A stretch of 64,000 nt of DNA, taken from the NCBI RefSeq assembly GCF_015751965.1, contig NZ_JADOVH010000007.1, positions 1 to 64,000 of the forward strand, read 5' to 3'. Shown here piece after piece: positions 42,006 through 51,402 of the stretch. The position numbers and the translations under genes are program-made. The first letter of the stretch is position 1; each line of letters opens with the position of its first letter. Under the pieces are notes generated by a model, which saw only the letters and a list, made by a program, of their open reading frames with translations, searched no databases and had not been told where the DNA came from. This DNA comes from Frigoribacterium sp. CG_9.8 (GTDB lineage Bacteria > Actinomycetota > Actinomycetes > Actinomycetales > Microbacteriaceae).

Positions 42006-43409
42006 ATGCCCGAACCCCGCGAACCCGCTGACCACCCGACGATTGTGTGGCTGCGAGACGACTTGCGGATCGCCGACAATCCGGCTCTTGCCGCCGCCGC
42101 CGAGCGCGGCGCACCGGTCGTCGTGCTCTATCTGCTTGATGAAGAGAGCCACGGCATCCGCCCCCTCGGATCAGCAAGCCGCTGGTGGTTGCACCACAGT
42201 CTCGAAGCGCTTGCGGCTGCCGTGCGCAGCGTCGGGGCCACCTTCGTGTTGCGACGTGGTGCCGCAGCGGCAGAGTTACCGCGGCTGGTCGCCGATTGCG
42301 GTGCCGGTGCGGTCTTCTGGAACCGCCGCTACGGCGGATCGCAGCGGGATGTGGATGCAGCACTCAAGTCGGGCCTGCGCGAGGCCGGCCTCACGGTGCA
42401 GAGTTTCCAGGCCAACCTGCTGCACGAGCCCTGGACGGTGAGGAGCGGATCCGGCACACCGTTTCGCGTGTTCACCCCATTCTGGCGAGCCTGCCTCGCC
42501 GCCGCGCCTCCCCGCGAGCCACTGCCCGCACCGGCACCCGCGACGCTGTCCGGGGTGACTGGGCTTGCCAGCGATACGCTCGCCGACTGGATGCTGCTGC
42601 CCACGAACCTGGACTGGGCAGAGGGTATCCACGAGGCCTGGACTCCCGGCGAGGAAGCGGCGGGAGCGCAACTAGAGCACTTCGTTGCCAACGACCTGGC
42701 CCACTACGACCAGGCTCGTGATGCACCCGGCGGTAAACCCACCTCTCGCCTGTCTCCCTACCTAAGATTCGGCGAGATCAGTGCGTTCCAGGTCTGGCAG
42801 CGCACCCAGCGCGGCGAGCTCGACGCCGATGCCCGCCGCAACACCCCGAAATTCCTGAGTGAGATCGGCTGGCGCGAATTCAACTGGAACATCCTGTTTC
42901 ACGCACCCGACCTGCACGAAAAGAACTTCCGCGCCGACTTCGATGCCTTCCCGTGGCAGACACCCGATCCGCGTGACCTCGCCGCCTGGCAGCAGGGTCG
43001 AACCGGAATACCTCTTGTCGACGCGGGCATGCGCGAACTCTGGCAGACCGGCTACATGCACAACCGGGTGCGCATGGTGGTGGCATCCTTTTTGATCAAG
43101 AACATGCTCGTGGACTGGCGCATCGGCGAACAGTGGTTCTGGGACACCCTCGTCGACGCAGACGAAGCGAGCAACCCGGGCAACTGGCAGTGGGTGGCGG
43201 GGTCGGGAGCGGATGCCGCACCGTACTTTCGCATCTTCAATCCCCTGCTGCAGGCCGAGAAGTTCGACGGCAACGGCATCTACCAGCGCCGCTACATTCC
43301 CGAGCTCGGCACCGCCGAGTACCCGGAGCCGATCGTGGACCTGAAGAAGTCGCGCACTGTCGCGCTCGCAGCCTATGAGCAGGTGAAGCAGGCGGGAGCT
43401 CGCGGCTGA
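42006..43409 (+). CDS. phrB: Deoxyribodipyrimidine photolyase (class I)
   Basis: 467-residue light-driven DNA repair enzyme that splits cyclobutane pyrimidine dimers. N-terminal antenna domain ('IVWLRDDLRIADNPAL') and C-terminal FAD domain with 'SRLSPYLRFGEIS', 'GWREFNWN', 'GIPLVDAGMRELWQTGYMHN', 'RVRMVVASFLIKN', 'NWQWVAGSGADAAPYFRIFN', all typical of class I enzymes. Monocistronic, convergent with psuK after 35 bases. A cryptochrome role cannot be excluded from sequence alone, but the repair-type motifs are complete. Confidence 0.95.
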   Translation: MPEPREPADHPTIVWLRDDLRIADNPALAAAAERGAPVVVLYLLDEESHGIRPLGSASRWWLHHSLEALAAAVRSVGATFVLRRGAAAAELPRLVADCGAGAVFWNRRYGGSQRDVDAALKSGLREAGLTVQSFQANLLHEPWTVRSGSGTPFRVFTPFWRACLAAAPPREPLPAPAPATLSGVTGLASDTLADWMLLPTNLDWAEGIHEAWTPGEEAAGAQLEHFVANDLAHYDQARDAPGGKPTSRLSPYLRFGEISAFQVWQRTQRGELDADARRNTPKFLSEIGWREFNWNILFHAPDLHEKNFRADFDAFPWQTPDPRDLAAWQQGRTGIPLVDAGMRELWQTGYMHNRVRMVVASFLIKNMLVDWRIGEQWFWDTLVDADEASNPGNWQWVAGSGADAAPYFRIFNPLLQAEKFDGNGIYQRRYIPELGTAEYPEPIVDLKKSRTVALAAYEQVKQAGARG

Positions 43410-43444
43410 ATCCGCAGTCCGCTTGGAGTGCACGCGGCTGGATC

Positions 43445-44347
43445 TCACACCTTCGCGGCCACCGGAGGACGAGCGCCGAGTTGGGCGACAGCCATCGCTC
43501 CCGCGGCGACACCGGCATGTGCCGCGGTCAGATCGTCGCCGGAGACAACCCAGTTCGCCAGAAACCCGGCCGCAAATGCGTCACCGGCTCCGGTGGGGTC
43601 CACCCGCTCGACAACAAGTGAGGGGATCTGCACGCTCGGCCTGCCTCGCGCGGCAACGAGCACCCCACCCGTGTCGAGCGTGAGCGCCACCATCCGAAAA
43701 CCCTCGAGCAGATGCTGCACGATCGACTCCGGGTCATCGAGACCGGTGAGCGCCCGACCCTCCTCACGATTAGGAAAGATCATGCTCGCCCCCCAGACGG
43801 CGTCAAGAAAACGCCGGGCGCCGAAATCGGCGAGGAATCCAGCCGAGCCCGGATCGACGGACACCTGCACCCCGCGGCGAGCGCACCGTTCGATGAGACG
43901 GCGGATCGCGGTGTCATCGACGCGTCCGAACAGGCTGTAGCCGGTGAAGTGCAGCAGGGCCGCAGCATCCAGCAGCTCATCGCTGACGTCATCGGGACTG
44001 AGCAACGCGTTCGCCCCGGTGGAGGTGAGCATGGTGCGGGCGTCACCATCGACGATGATGACGATCGTTCCGGTTGGCAGGTTTTCATCTCCACGCAGGT
44101 GCGGCGTGACCCCGGCTGAGCCCAACAGCGTGCCGTGGCGAGCAACGTCGTCGAGTGCCACGCGGCCGACGAAGTCCACTTCGGCACCGAACGACCCCAT
44201 CCAGCAGGCCGCATTCGCCGCTGAGCCGCCAGCCGCACTGCGAATGATCGAGACGGTGTCGGTGTCGACCCGAATCGCGGTCGTCGGCACCACAACGATG
44301 TCGTCGATGACATCCCCAAAGACCACTATGCGTGCTCGCTCAGGCAC
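43445..44347 (-). CDS. psuK: PfkB-family kinase, probable pseudouridine kinase
   Basis: 300-residue ribokinase-type enzyme: 'VVFGDVIDDIVVVP' and 'GGSAANAACWMGSFGAEVDF' at the N-terminus and the anion-hole/base motif 'VDPTGAGDAFAAGFLANWV' at the C-terminus. GTG start overlaps the psuG stop by eight bases (GTGCCTGA); a longer start at 44383 would overlap psuG further. Next to pseudouridine-5'-phosphate glycosidase it most likely phosphorylates pseudouridine. A ribokinase-like sugar kinase remains an alternative. Confidence 0.85.
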   Translation of the reverse strand: MPERARIVVFGDVIDDIVVVPTTAIRVDTDTVSIIRSAAGGSAANAACWMGSFGAEVDFVGRVALDDVARHGTLLGSAGVTPHLRGDENLPTGTIVIIVDGDARTMLTSTGANALLSPDDVSDELLDAAALLHFTGYSLFGRVDDTAIRRLIERCARRGVQVSVDPGSAGFLADFGARRFLDAVWGASMIFPNREEGRALTGLDDPESIVQHLLEGFRMVALTLDTGGVLVAARGRPSVQIPSLVVERVDPTGAGDAFAAGFLANWVVSGDDLTAAHAGVAAGAMAVAQLGARPPVAAKV

Positions 44348-45269
44348 CGAGTGCGCTCCATTCGATGGCGATCTCGGCGGCAAGCCGAACGTTGTTGCGA
44401 GCGAGATCGAGATTAACCTCGAGGCTGCGTCCCTGGGATGCGCTGACGATGAAGCCGAGAAGGAATGGCGTCACAGCCTTGCCGTGCATTCCGGCAGCGT
44501 CAGCGGCGTCAAGCGCCTCAATTAACACGCGGTCGTGTTCGATGGGATCCCACTGCTGGTGGCGCGGGATGGGGTTGGCCACCACCATTCCCTGGCCGAG
44601 GCCGAGGGCATCCCGGCTGCGCATGATCGCGGCGACCTGGGCGGCCGTCTCGACCGACCAGTCGATCGTGAATGCGGACTCCGTGAGCCAAAAGCTCGGG
44701 AAGACGGTGGTGCGGTAGCCCACCACCGGCACGCTGAGGGTCTCCAGTCGCTCGAGGGTTGCGGCGATGTCGAGCACCGACTTGACCCCGGCGCTCACGA
44801 CGGTGACCGGAGTGACCGCGAGCGTGGAAAGGTCGGCAGATTCGTCAAAGGTGCTGCTCGCGCCGCGATGAACCCCGCCGAGGCCGCCAGTGGCGAAGAC
44901 GCGCACGCCGGCGAGACAGGCGAGGTGCGCGGTCGCTGCGACCGTTGTCGCTCCGGATGCCCCGGACGCCGCGAGCATTGGCAGGTCACGCACGCTCGCC
45001 TTCGCCAGATCCTCCTGCGCGATTCGTCTCACACCGTCAGCATCCAGCCCGATCTGAGGCACCCCGTCGAGCACGGCGATAGTGGCCGGGGTGACGCCGG
45101 CATCGCGCAGGATCTGCTCAAACTCTTTCGCCGCTTCATGGTTGCGCGGGCGCGGGAGCCCGTGGGAGATGATCGTGGACTCGAGCGCAACGACGGGGCG
45201 CCGATCTTTCAGTGCATCGGCGACTTCGGCAGAGACGGTGAATGCAATGTGGACGGGTGCGGGGGTCAT
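44340..45269 (-). CDS. psuG: Pseudouridine-5'-phosphate glycosidase
   Basis: 309 residues with the PsuG hallmarks 'VALESTIISHGLPRPRNHEA', 'ASGASGATTVAATAHLACLA', 'VFATGGLGGVHRG', 'SAGVKSVLDIAATLERLETL' and 'GQGMVVANPIP'. It splits pseudouridine 5'-phosphate into uracil and ribose 5-phosphate in the cytosol. First gene of the psuGK operon. Divergent from the GT-A gene. Confidence 0.96.
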   Translation of the reverse strand: MTPAPVHIAFTVSAEVADALKDRRPVVALESTIISHGLPRPRNHEAAKEFEQILRDAGVTPATIAVLDGVPQIGLDADGVRRIAQEDLAKASVRDLPMLAASGASGATTVAATAHLACLAGVRVFATGGLGGVHRGASSTFDESADLSTLAVTPVTVVSAGVKSVLDIAATLERLETLSVPVVGYRTTVFPSFWLTESAFTIDWSVETAAQVAAIMRSRDALGLGQGMVVANPIPRHQQWDPIEHDRVLIEALDAADAAGMHGKAVTPFLLGFIVSASQGRSLEVNLDLARNNVRLAAEIAIEWSALGA

Positions 45270-45396
45270 AAGTGATCAGACTAACGCCAGAGGAACACAC
45301 CGAAATTGTGCGCCCACGTTCGATGCGGCTGAGTGTGTCTGCAGAGTGATTGACCGCCGGAAATTTGATGCTCCACGACCGACATATGCTTATCCG

Positions 45397-46092
45397 ATGC
45401 TCACTGTTCTGATCCCCTGGCGTCCTCAGCCATCCCGGCTAGCGGCTGTCGATGCGGTGGTCGATTGGTACGTGCAAAACCTCGGGGATGTCGACATCCG
45501 CACCGTCGATTCCAACGATGAAATCTTCAACCTGGCACGGTGCCGCAACCTCGGAATCGACTCGATCGAGGACGTCGGTGAGGTTGTCGTAATCAACGAT
45601 GCCGACACGATTCCGCAGCGTGAACCACTCCTCGCGGCGATCGCGGCGGCGGCGACATCCGGCCTGGTGCACCTGCCGTACACCCGCTACCAGTGGTTAG
45701 GCCTGCCGGGCACGGCTCAGTTCACGGCGGGAACTGCGCTCGAGGAGTGCGACTTCGAACTCGTCAAGGGCGCATGCTCCGGCGTCTATGTCACCACTCC
45801 GCAGAGCTGGTGGAGCCACGGCGGCCAGGATGAGCGATTCCGCGGCTGGGGCTTCGAAGATGCGGCCTGGTATGTGGCGCACGAGACACTCCTCGATGAG
45901 GTGCCTCGTCGGCACGAGGGTGTCGTCTACGCACTTCACCACGCGACGCAGGTGCGCGAGGGTGATCAGTACGACGCCAATGCCGCCTTGATGGAGCAGT
46001 ACCGCCTCGCCCGGTCGAGCCGAGATGCGATGCGTCAGCTCATAGGAGCGGATGCCACGGCGGAGAAGGCCCGACGGCTTCCCACGTCGTGA
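45397..46092 (+). CDS. GT-A glycosyltransferase (galactosyltransferase-like C-domain)
   Basis: 231 residues: 'MLTVLIPWRPQPSRLAAVDA' opening strand, 'LARCRNLGIDS', a DxD-type metal motif in 'VVINDADTIPQREP', and 'RFRGWGFEDAAWYVAH', the acceptor/metal region seen in the Glyco_transf_7C group. Probably transfers a sugar in surface-glycan or glycolipid synthesis. Its 3' end overlaps the convergent GT1-like gene by 58 bases. ATG chosen to start at the first strand; the frame upstream has no protein character. Confidence 0.8.
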   Translation: MLTVLIPWRPQPSRLAAVDAVVDWYVQNLGDVDIRTVDSNDEIFNLARCRNLGIDSIEDVGEVVVINDADTIPQREPLLAAIAAAATSGLVHLPYTRYQWLGLPGTAQFTAGTALEECDFELVKGACSGVYVTTPQSWWSHGGQDERFRGWGFEDAAWYVAHETLLDEVPRRHEGVVYALHHATQVREGDQYDANAALMEQYRLARSSRDAMRQLIGADATAEKARRLPTS

Positions 46093-47345
46093 CGCAGGCT
46101 CGCAGACAGTGCCGCGAGCGCCGTCTGCGACTGGGTCGGGAGGTCGAGTGCCCGGAGTATGGCATCCGATAACTCGGCAGCCGTTGCGGTGTTCGGTGCG
46201 AGCGCGATACCGAAACCCGCATCGTCGAGGGCTGCTGCACCGGCGAACTGGTCGGTGGAAAACGGCAACACCACCAGCGGCACCCCGAAGGTCATCGCTT
46301 CGGTGACGCTGTTGTTGCCCCCGTGGGTCACCGCGGCCGCCGCGCGCTCGAGCAGTGTCACCTGCGGAAGGAACTCCCGCACGAGCCACTCGCTTGGCAG
46401 CTCGCCCAGTTGTGCCGGATCGGCCGATCCGCTGGCGATCGCGCCACGAATTCCCAGCCGCTTGAGCGCCTCACAGACGCGCCCGAGAACATCCGCCCGC
46501 ACCGACAGGAAGCTGCCGAAGCTCACATAGACGAAGGGTTCGTCACTGGCCGCGAGCCAGGCCTCCACTTGCGCATCGCGCGCCTCTTCGCGCACCGCCG
46601 AACCGAGAAAGCGGTGCGGTGGCAGCAGGGCGGTGCGGGCCGGTGGGGAGAGCTCAGACGGGTAGTTGAGCAGAAGAAGCTCGCCGTGTTCACCGAACGC
46701 GCTCGCAGACGGTGACGCATTCGGCGCAAGCTGAGCGAGCGCGGTGTTCCACTCGGCGGTGAACGACTCGCTCACCCGGTCGCAGAGGTCGCGAAGCATC
46801 CGCAATTCTTCCGGCGAGGGGTCGAAGGCCGCGGGCCACATCGGCGGGAAGCCGTAGACCTCATCGCCGACCGGCAGGGCGGACGGATGCCCGAGAACGA
46901 CATCCGCATACGGCACCCCGGCGGCGACCAGAGCCAGCCGTGCGCTGAAGGCCAGGTGGTCGACGATGATCGCGTCGGGTTGGATTGCGGCCACCACCGC
47001 CTGCACCTCACGAGCGACCCGTACCGGCTCCCACATGAGGTCGCTGAGGCGCGCTTCGGCCTGGAATGCGAGGGTCTCGACCATGCCACGCCTGGTGGCG
47101 TCGAAGAAGCCACGCAGGGCGTCATCTTCGCCGGTTGGCTGCTGCTCTGCGCGGATCACTCCCGGGTTCGAACCTTTGCCGAGCTGCAGATTGATGCGCT
47201 CGAAGCCGAAGGATTCGACAATGTCGGCCGTTGCCGGCCCGGTCGCCACCACAACACGCTGCCCGGCAGCACGCCACGCGGTACCGAGCGAGGCAAGTGG
47301 AAGCAGGTGCGACGCATAGTCGGGACTGATGATGAGCAGCGTCAC
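46035..47345 (-). CDS. GT1/UGT-like glycosyltransferase
   Basis: 436 residues, GT-B fold: 'LLIISPDYASHLLPLASLG' N-terminus, 'FVYVSFGSFLSVRADVLGR' linker strand and the donor-binding 'AAAAVTHGGNNSVTEAMTFG' followed by 'VPLVVLPFSTDQFAGAAALD', as in macrolide/sterol glucosyltransferases. The GTG start overlaps the HEAT-GT4 stop by four bases (GTGA), so the two are co-translated. Substrate unknown: natural product, lipid or glycan acceptor. Confidence 0.87.
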   Translation of the reverse strand: MTLLIISPDYASHLLPLASLGTAWRAAGQRVVVATGPATADIVESFGFERINLQLGKGSNPGVIRAEQQPTGEDDALRGFFDATRRGMVETLAFQAEARLSDLMWEPVRVAREVQAVVAAIQPDAIIVDHLAFSARLALVAAGVPYADVVLGHPSALPVGDEVYGFPPMWPAAFDPSPEELRMLRDLCDRVSESFTAEWNTALAQLAPNASPSASAFGEHGELLLLNYPSELSPPARTALLPPHRFLGSAVREEARDAQVEAWLAASDEPFVYVSFGSFLSVRADVLGRVCEALKRLGIRGAIASGSADPAQLGELPSEWLVREFLPQVTLLERAAAAVTHGGNNSVTEAMTFGVPLVVLPFSTDQFAGAAALDDAGFGIALAPNTATAAELSDAILRALDLPTQSQTALAALSASLRHDVGSRRAFSAVASAPMS

Positions 47346-49504
47346 AGCGCCGCGAACGACCAGCCCCGCGATTCACTCTCCTCGTCTTGCACTCCCTGGT
47401 ACACGTTCGACAAAGCGCGAGCCATCGCCTGAATCGTGAAGCTCTCCTCCACAGTTGACCGCGAGACTGTGGCCCGGTCGGGAGTGGCTTCGGCAACGGA
47501 GGCATCGAGGGCCTTGACCATCGCCGAACGCAGCAGTTCGACATCCCAGGTGGGCGTCAGAAATCCGGTAACGCCGGATTCCACGTAGGTGGCCGGCCCG
47601 CCGCCGTCCGGGGCGACCACCATCAGCCCGGAACCCATGGCCTCGAGAAGGGCGATGCCGAACTCTTCCTTGAGGCTTCCGCACACATAAATGCCGTGTG
47701 GAGCCGCGAGCCCGGGCAGGCCGAAACGGGCCGCTGCTACCCAGCGAGCGACCGTGTCGTTACGGCGGTGACCCGACAACACCAGACCCGCGGCGAAGCG
47801 ATCCGCTGGGGCGATGATGGCATCCATCAGCTCGAGCTGCTCTCGTTCATCGGCGGACGGATCTATCAGGTTTCCGCCGATCAGCAGAAGATTTGTCCGG
47901 TCTGCAAGCGGGCTGTTCGCCCACGCATCCACGATCGTGGCCATGCCCTTCACCCGGTGGAAACGGCCGACGCTCACGAGCAGCGGCAGGCCTCGGCGCT
48001 CCGGCGGCAGCGACTCGAGCAGGTCACGAAGTTCCTGGAGCGATCCCGTAGCAGGCTGCCCCGCGGCATGGCCCGCGCTCTCCTGCACGGCCCGGTCCAC
48101 GACCTCGAGGTCGATGCCCTCCGGCACGATCGTGTGCCGTTCCGGATGCGCAGTGATGTCGATCCCCACCAGTTCCCTCATGTCGAGCGCGAGCGAGGGG
48201 CGGGGGAACAACACGGTGTGGGCGGCATTCGCAGCGAGTTGCTGCACGAGGTGTGTGCGGAACCAGAAGTGCTCCACCTCGTCTACCTCGCCGAAGTTCT
48301 GCCGGGTGAGCCGGCCGGAAAGATCGAGAGAGTGGATGACCGCGTGCGGGTCAGGTGCCACCGTGAATACGACCGGAATATCGAGTTCACGCGCGACATC
48401 GGCGGCGGCGAGACTGCCGACATCCGCCATTCGCAGGTGAAGCAGGTCCACGCCACCAGCGGCACGCAGCATGCGGCGGATGCCTCGGCGCGCGGCTACC
48501 CGCAACGGCCAGGCGCTCGCGGACTGCACCGGTTCGCTCAGCAGTGGCACGCGCCCGTAGTCGTGACCCCATCTCGTGGAGCCAATGTCCTGAACGCTCT
48601 GCAGTGCATCGGCAACGGAACCTCGCGACAGGGTGATGACCCGCTCGACCCGTGGCGGGTCACTCTCGTCGGCGATGAGGGCATCCCCGAGACGCACCAG
48701 CAGGGTGGCGATGCCGCCGTTATCACCGCTTCCGGCTTGGGTGAGTCCGGCGTCGAGGTCGGCGTGCAAAAAAAGTTGCGCGATCGTGAGACCGCGGTGG
48801 GTGTCGTCGGCGACGGGGGACTCGTCCGAGAGATCGACGAGAGAGAGGCGCGCGACATCCGCCAGATAGCCGTCTGTGCGGGAGAGATCATCGAGCACGG
48901 TCACGATCGCTCGATCACCGCGGCGTTGGCCGAGCGCGGACACCGCGGCAACCCGCACCGACTCTTCTTCGCCGATGTCTGTTGCGATGCGAACCAGGGC
49001 CGGTGTGGCAACGGATTTGCGCACCAGCCCGAGGGTTTCCACCAGCCGGTAGCGTGCCCCGGGATCATCGATGCCGAGAAGTGCGGACTCGAGTCCGATC
49101 GCCAGGTGTTCCGCGACCGGGGATCCCCACTGTTCGAGGGTGCGCTGGGCTACCATCCCGGCGAACCCGCCATCGGAGACGAGGCCGATAAGCCTGCCGA
49201 CGGTATCGAATCGGGGCAGCCGTAGGCTCAGCGCCCAGGCCGCGTGCTCGCGCATGAATCCGCGACTGCTCGACAGCAACCGCGAGAGGGCGATGTCGGC
49301 CTGCTCATCAAAGATCTGCGCGAGGGCGTGCGTCGCAGCGATAGCCGCGAGTTGGTCTTCGCTGTTCAAGGCGAAGGTGAGCACTCGCACGGTGCGCGCG
49401 CCGCCATCACGACTGGCTTCGAAGGCGAGATCATCGGCAAGTCGCATCGAGTCGACCAGCCGGTCGGCCCGCACTACTGCGTCTAGCGATGTCTGGATTC
49501 CCAC
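47342..49504 (-). CDS. HEAT-repeat / GT4 glycosyltransferase fusion
   Basis: 720 residues. Residues about 20-230 are helical HEAT-like repeats ('LAAIAATHALAQIF', 'REHAAWALSLRLP', 'VRVAAVSALGQRRGD'). From about 290 onward it is a GT-B retaining glycosyltransferase: 'LLHLRMADVGSLAAADVARE', 'LPLLVSVGRFHRVKGMATIV' and the E-x7-E nucleotide-sugar motif 'EEFGIALLEAMGSG'. The HEAT part may hold a partner enzyme or target protein. GTG start at 49504. It is coupled to the GT1-like gene and divergent from the pyruvyl transferase, which suggests one surface-glycan cluster. Confidence 0.83.
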   Translation of the reverse strand: MGIQTSLDAVVRADRLVDSMRLADDLAFEASRDGGARTVRVLTFALNSEDQLAAIAATHALAQIFDEQADIALSRLLSSSRGFMREHAAWALSLRLPRFDTVGRLIGLVSDGGFAGMVAQRTLEQWGSPVAEHLAIGLESALLGIDDPGARYRLVETLGLVRKSVATPALVRIATDIGEEESVRVAAVSALGQRRGDRAIVTVLDDLSRTDGYLADVARLSLVDLSDESPVADDTHRGLTIAQLFLHADLDAGLTQAGSGDNGGIATLLVRLGDALIADESDPPRVERVITLSRGSVADALQSVQDIGSTRWGHDYGRVPLLSEPVQSASAWPLRVAARRGIRRMLRAAGGVDLLHLRMADVGSLAAADVARELDIPVVFTVAPDPHAVIHSLDLSGRLTRQNFGEVDEVEHFWFRTHLVQQLAANAAHTVLFPRPSLALDMRELVGIDITAHPERHTIVPEGIDLEVVDRAVQESAGHAAGQPATGSLQELRDLLESLPPERRGLPLLVSVGRFHRVKGMATIVDAWANSPLADRTNLLLIGGNLIDPSADEREQLELMDAIIAPADRFAAGLVLSGHRRNDTVARWVAAARFGLPGLAAPHGIYVCGSLKEEFGIALLEAMGSGLMVVAPDGGGPATYVESGVTGFLTPTWDVELLRSAMVKALDASVAEATPDRATVSRSTVEESFTIQAMARALSNVYQGVQDEESESRGWSFAAL

Positions 49505-49685
49505 CCCCCGATGATAATCGGGGCTTCCCTGAGAATCTGGTGGGGGTGTGCTGGGTACGCGAGCCGTGCGCCACTCGCCAGTCGCCTCCGGCAATCACCG
49601 GGTTCGGATCAGGAGCCCGATCAGTTCGGCTAACGTAAATGGGGCTCGCACGATGCGGCGCCAATTGAGAGCCTCGGAGGCACGC

Positions 49686-50921
49686 GTGCGCGTAGTAGCG
49701 ATTGGCGACGTCGGCGTGATCGACGAGATGATCCACGTTGGCGATGAGGCGATGTTCGAAGCCTTCATCGACGCGATGCGCACACGCGGTCTCGAATCCG
49801 TGGTCGCCATCTCGGCCAACCCGAGCGAGACCGTTGCGCGTTACAGCGACGAGGTCTCCCGCGTGGAGGCCATCCGCGGAATCGGATTCGCCCCGACTGC
49901 CGGAGGCCGCGAGGCCCAGGAGGATCGCCTCGACCGGGTAGTTCGCACCGCCGCCGGTGAGACTGGCTTGCTGCCCGACGATGATTCCGCGCACGCCGTG
50001 ATCGACGCCATCCGCGAAAGCGACGGTGTTGCGGTCACCGGTGGCGGCAACCTCGCCTCCACCTGGCCGTCCCACATCTTCGAACGTCTGGCCATTGCTG
50101 GAATTGCGGATGCTCTCGACCGTCCGGTTGTCGTGAGCGGACAGACCCTCGGCCCACAGCTCACCGAGGCGGACTCTGCGCTCGTGAGCCGTTTGCTCGG
50201 TATCGCTCGGCTAGTGAGCGTGCGCGAGTCAGCCTCGTTCGCGGTTGCGAAGCGGCTTTCAGCGCCGACCGATCGGCTGCGGCTGGGTGCCGACGATGCC
50301 AGCTTCCTGCTCGGCGAGGCACTTCCAGCTCTTCCGTACTGTGTCGTCACCCTCGCCAACCATGTCGGGGATGCGGACCGCGACGCCGTCATCACGGCCG
50401 TCGCCGACCTGCTCGACGAAGTTATCGCAACAGCCGACCTCGACATCATTTTTCTCGCCCACTTCGGTTCTCTCGATGACTCGCGGGTGAGAGGCGATTC
50501 CGTGGTGCACGAGCGTGTGATGGCGCAAATGGAGTCCCAACGGGTGATGGCGGCCGTTCCGACGGATGCCCGGGCGGCGGCGCGCATCGCCCGCTCCGCA
50601 TCGCTCGTGGTCACCAGTCGCTACCACCCGGCGGTCTTCGCAGTGCCCGCCGGGGTCGCAACCATCGGAATCCCAGTCGACGACTACACCAGCGTGAAAC
50701 TCACCGGCGCGCTCGAGAACTTCTCCCAGAACGGCATTCTGCCGGTGACCGCATTGCTTGCCGGCGACGGCCCAGCGCTGGTGGCTCGAGTGTGGGAGGC
50801 GCGGAACGCCACAGCTACCGCCGGGCGCGCCATCGCCGAGACCCAGCGCGCGGCGACCGCTGCCTGGTGGGACCGGGTGGCCGATGTCTTCCAAGCGCAC
50901 AGCACGACGCGACACGGCTAA
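49686..50921 (+). CDS. Polysaccharide pyruvyl transferase family protein
   Basis: 411 residues: 'VRVVAIGDVGVIDEMIHVGD', 'SDGVAVTGGGNLASTWPSH', 'VVSGQTLGPQLTEADSALVS' and 'SASLVVTSRYHPAVFAVPAG' are the family's donor and acceptor regions (CsaB/WcaK group). These enzymes add pyruvate ketals to surface-glycan sugars using phosphoenolpyruvate. GTG is placed six bases after GGAGG; the ATG 12 codons earlier has no such site. Divergent from the glycosyltransferase pair across about 180 bases. Confidence 0.83.
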   Translation: MRVVAIGDVGVIDEMIHVGDEAMFEAFIDAMRTRGLESVVAISANPSETVARYSDEVSRVEAIRGIGFAPTAGGREAQEDRLDRVVRTAAGETGLLPDDDSAHAVIDAIRESDGVAVTGGGNLASTWPSHIFERLAIAGIADALDRPVVVSGQTLGPQLTEADSALVSRLLGIARLVSVRESASFAVAKRLSAPTDRLRLGADDASFLLGEALPALPYCVVTLANHVGDADRDAVITAVADLLDEVIATADLDIIFLAHFGSLDDSRVRGDSVVHERVMAQMESQRVMAAVPTDARAAARIARSASLVVTSRYHPAVFAVPAGVATIGIPVDDYTSVKLTGALENFSQNGILPVTALLAGDGPALVARVWEARNATATAGRAIAETQRAATAAWWDRVADVFQAHSTTRHG

Positions 50922-51081
50922 TCTCCGATCGAGGCCCGGGTCGAGCCCGTCGACATCTATGCCCGCCTTCGGGCGGCCTGCACACGATCTGAGTCAGCGG
51001 CAGCGGTGCAACAGCTGCCCGGGTGCCAGCGGGCACCAATCTGAATGGATCGTGCACTGGCAACGAGAGCACAATAGGGGT

Positions 51082-51402
51082 ATGCGAGTCGAGATTCTGC
51101 ACATCCCCGATTGCCCGAATTCCGCCGAGGCCGAAACTCGAGTGCGAGCCGCTCTGGATGAATCTGGCCACTCGAGTACCGAGATCGAGCTTCATCTGCT
51201 GAGTTCAAGTGACGACGCGGCAGCGGTGGCCTTTGCCGGCTCACCGACCATCCTGTTGGACGGGATCGACGCTTTTGACGGCGACGGGCGGACAGCGGAT
51301 CTGGCCTGCCGCATCTACCGCACCCCAACCGGGTTCGCCGGGGTGCCCACGGTCGAGGATCTCATCGCGGTGATCCGTCAGCGATACGAGACCGGTAGGT
51401 GA
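51082..51402 (+). CDS. Thioredoxin-like protein, C-x-x-S type
   Basis: 106 residues: 'MRVEILHIPDCPNSAEAETR' has the thioredoxin-like strand and an active-site Cys-Pro-Asn-Ser, so the second cysteine is serine. 'FAGSPTILLDGIDAF' supplies the cis-proline region. Such proteins often handle metals, mercury or glutathionylated substrates. It overlaps the ClC gene by four bases (GTGA), so the two are co-expressed. Function not proven. Confidence 0.72.
   Translation: MRVEILHIPDCPNSAEAETRVRAALDESGHSSTEIELHLLSSSDDAAAVAFAGSPTILLDGIDAFDGDGRTADLACRIYRTPTGFAGVPTVEDLIAVIRQRYETGR

Noticed and set aside
47696-49225. A 509-codon open frame opposite the HEAT-GT4 gene
   Set aside because: It is the antisense of a clear glycosyltransferase gene, rich in His/Arg/Gly with no domain; long antisense frames are common at this GC content.
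50963-50976. CCGCC-TTCG-GGCGG hairpin after the pyruvyl transferase as a terminator
   Set aside because: Only a 5-bp stem and no T run; too weak to list as a feature.
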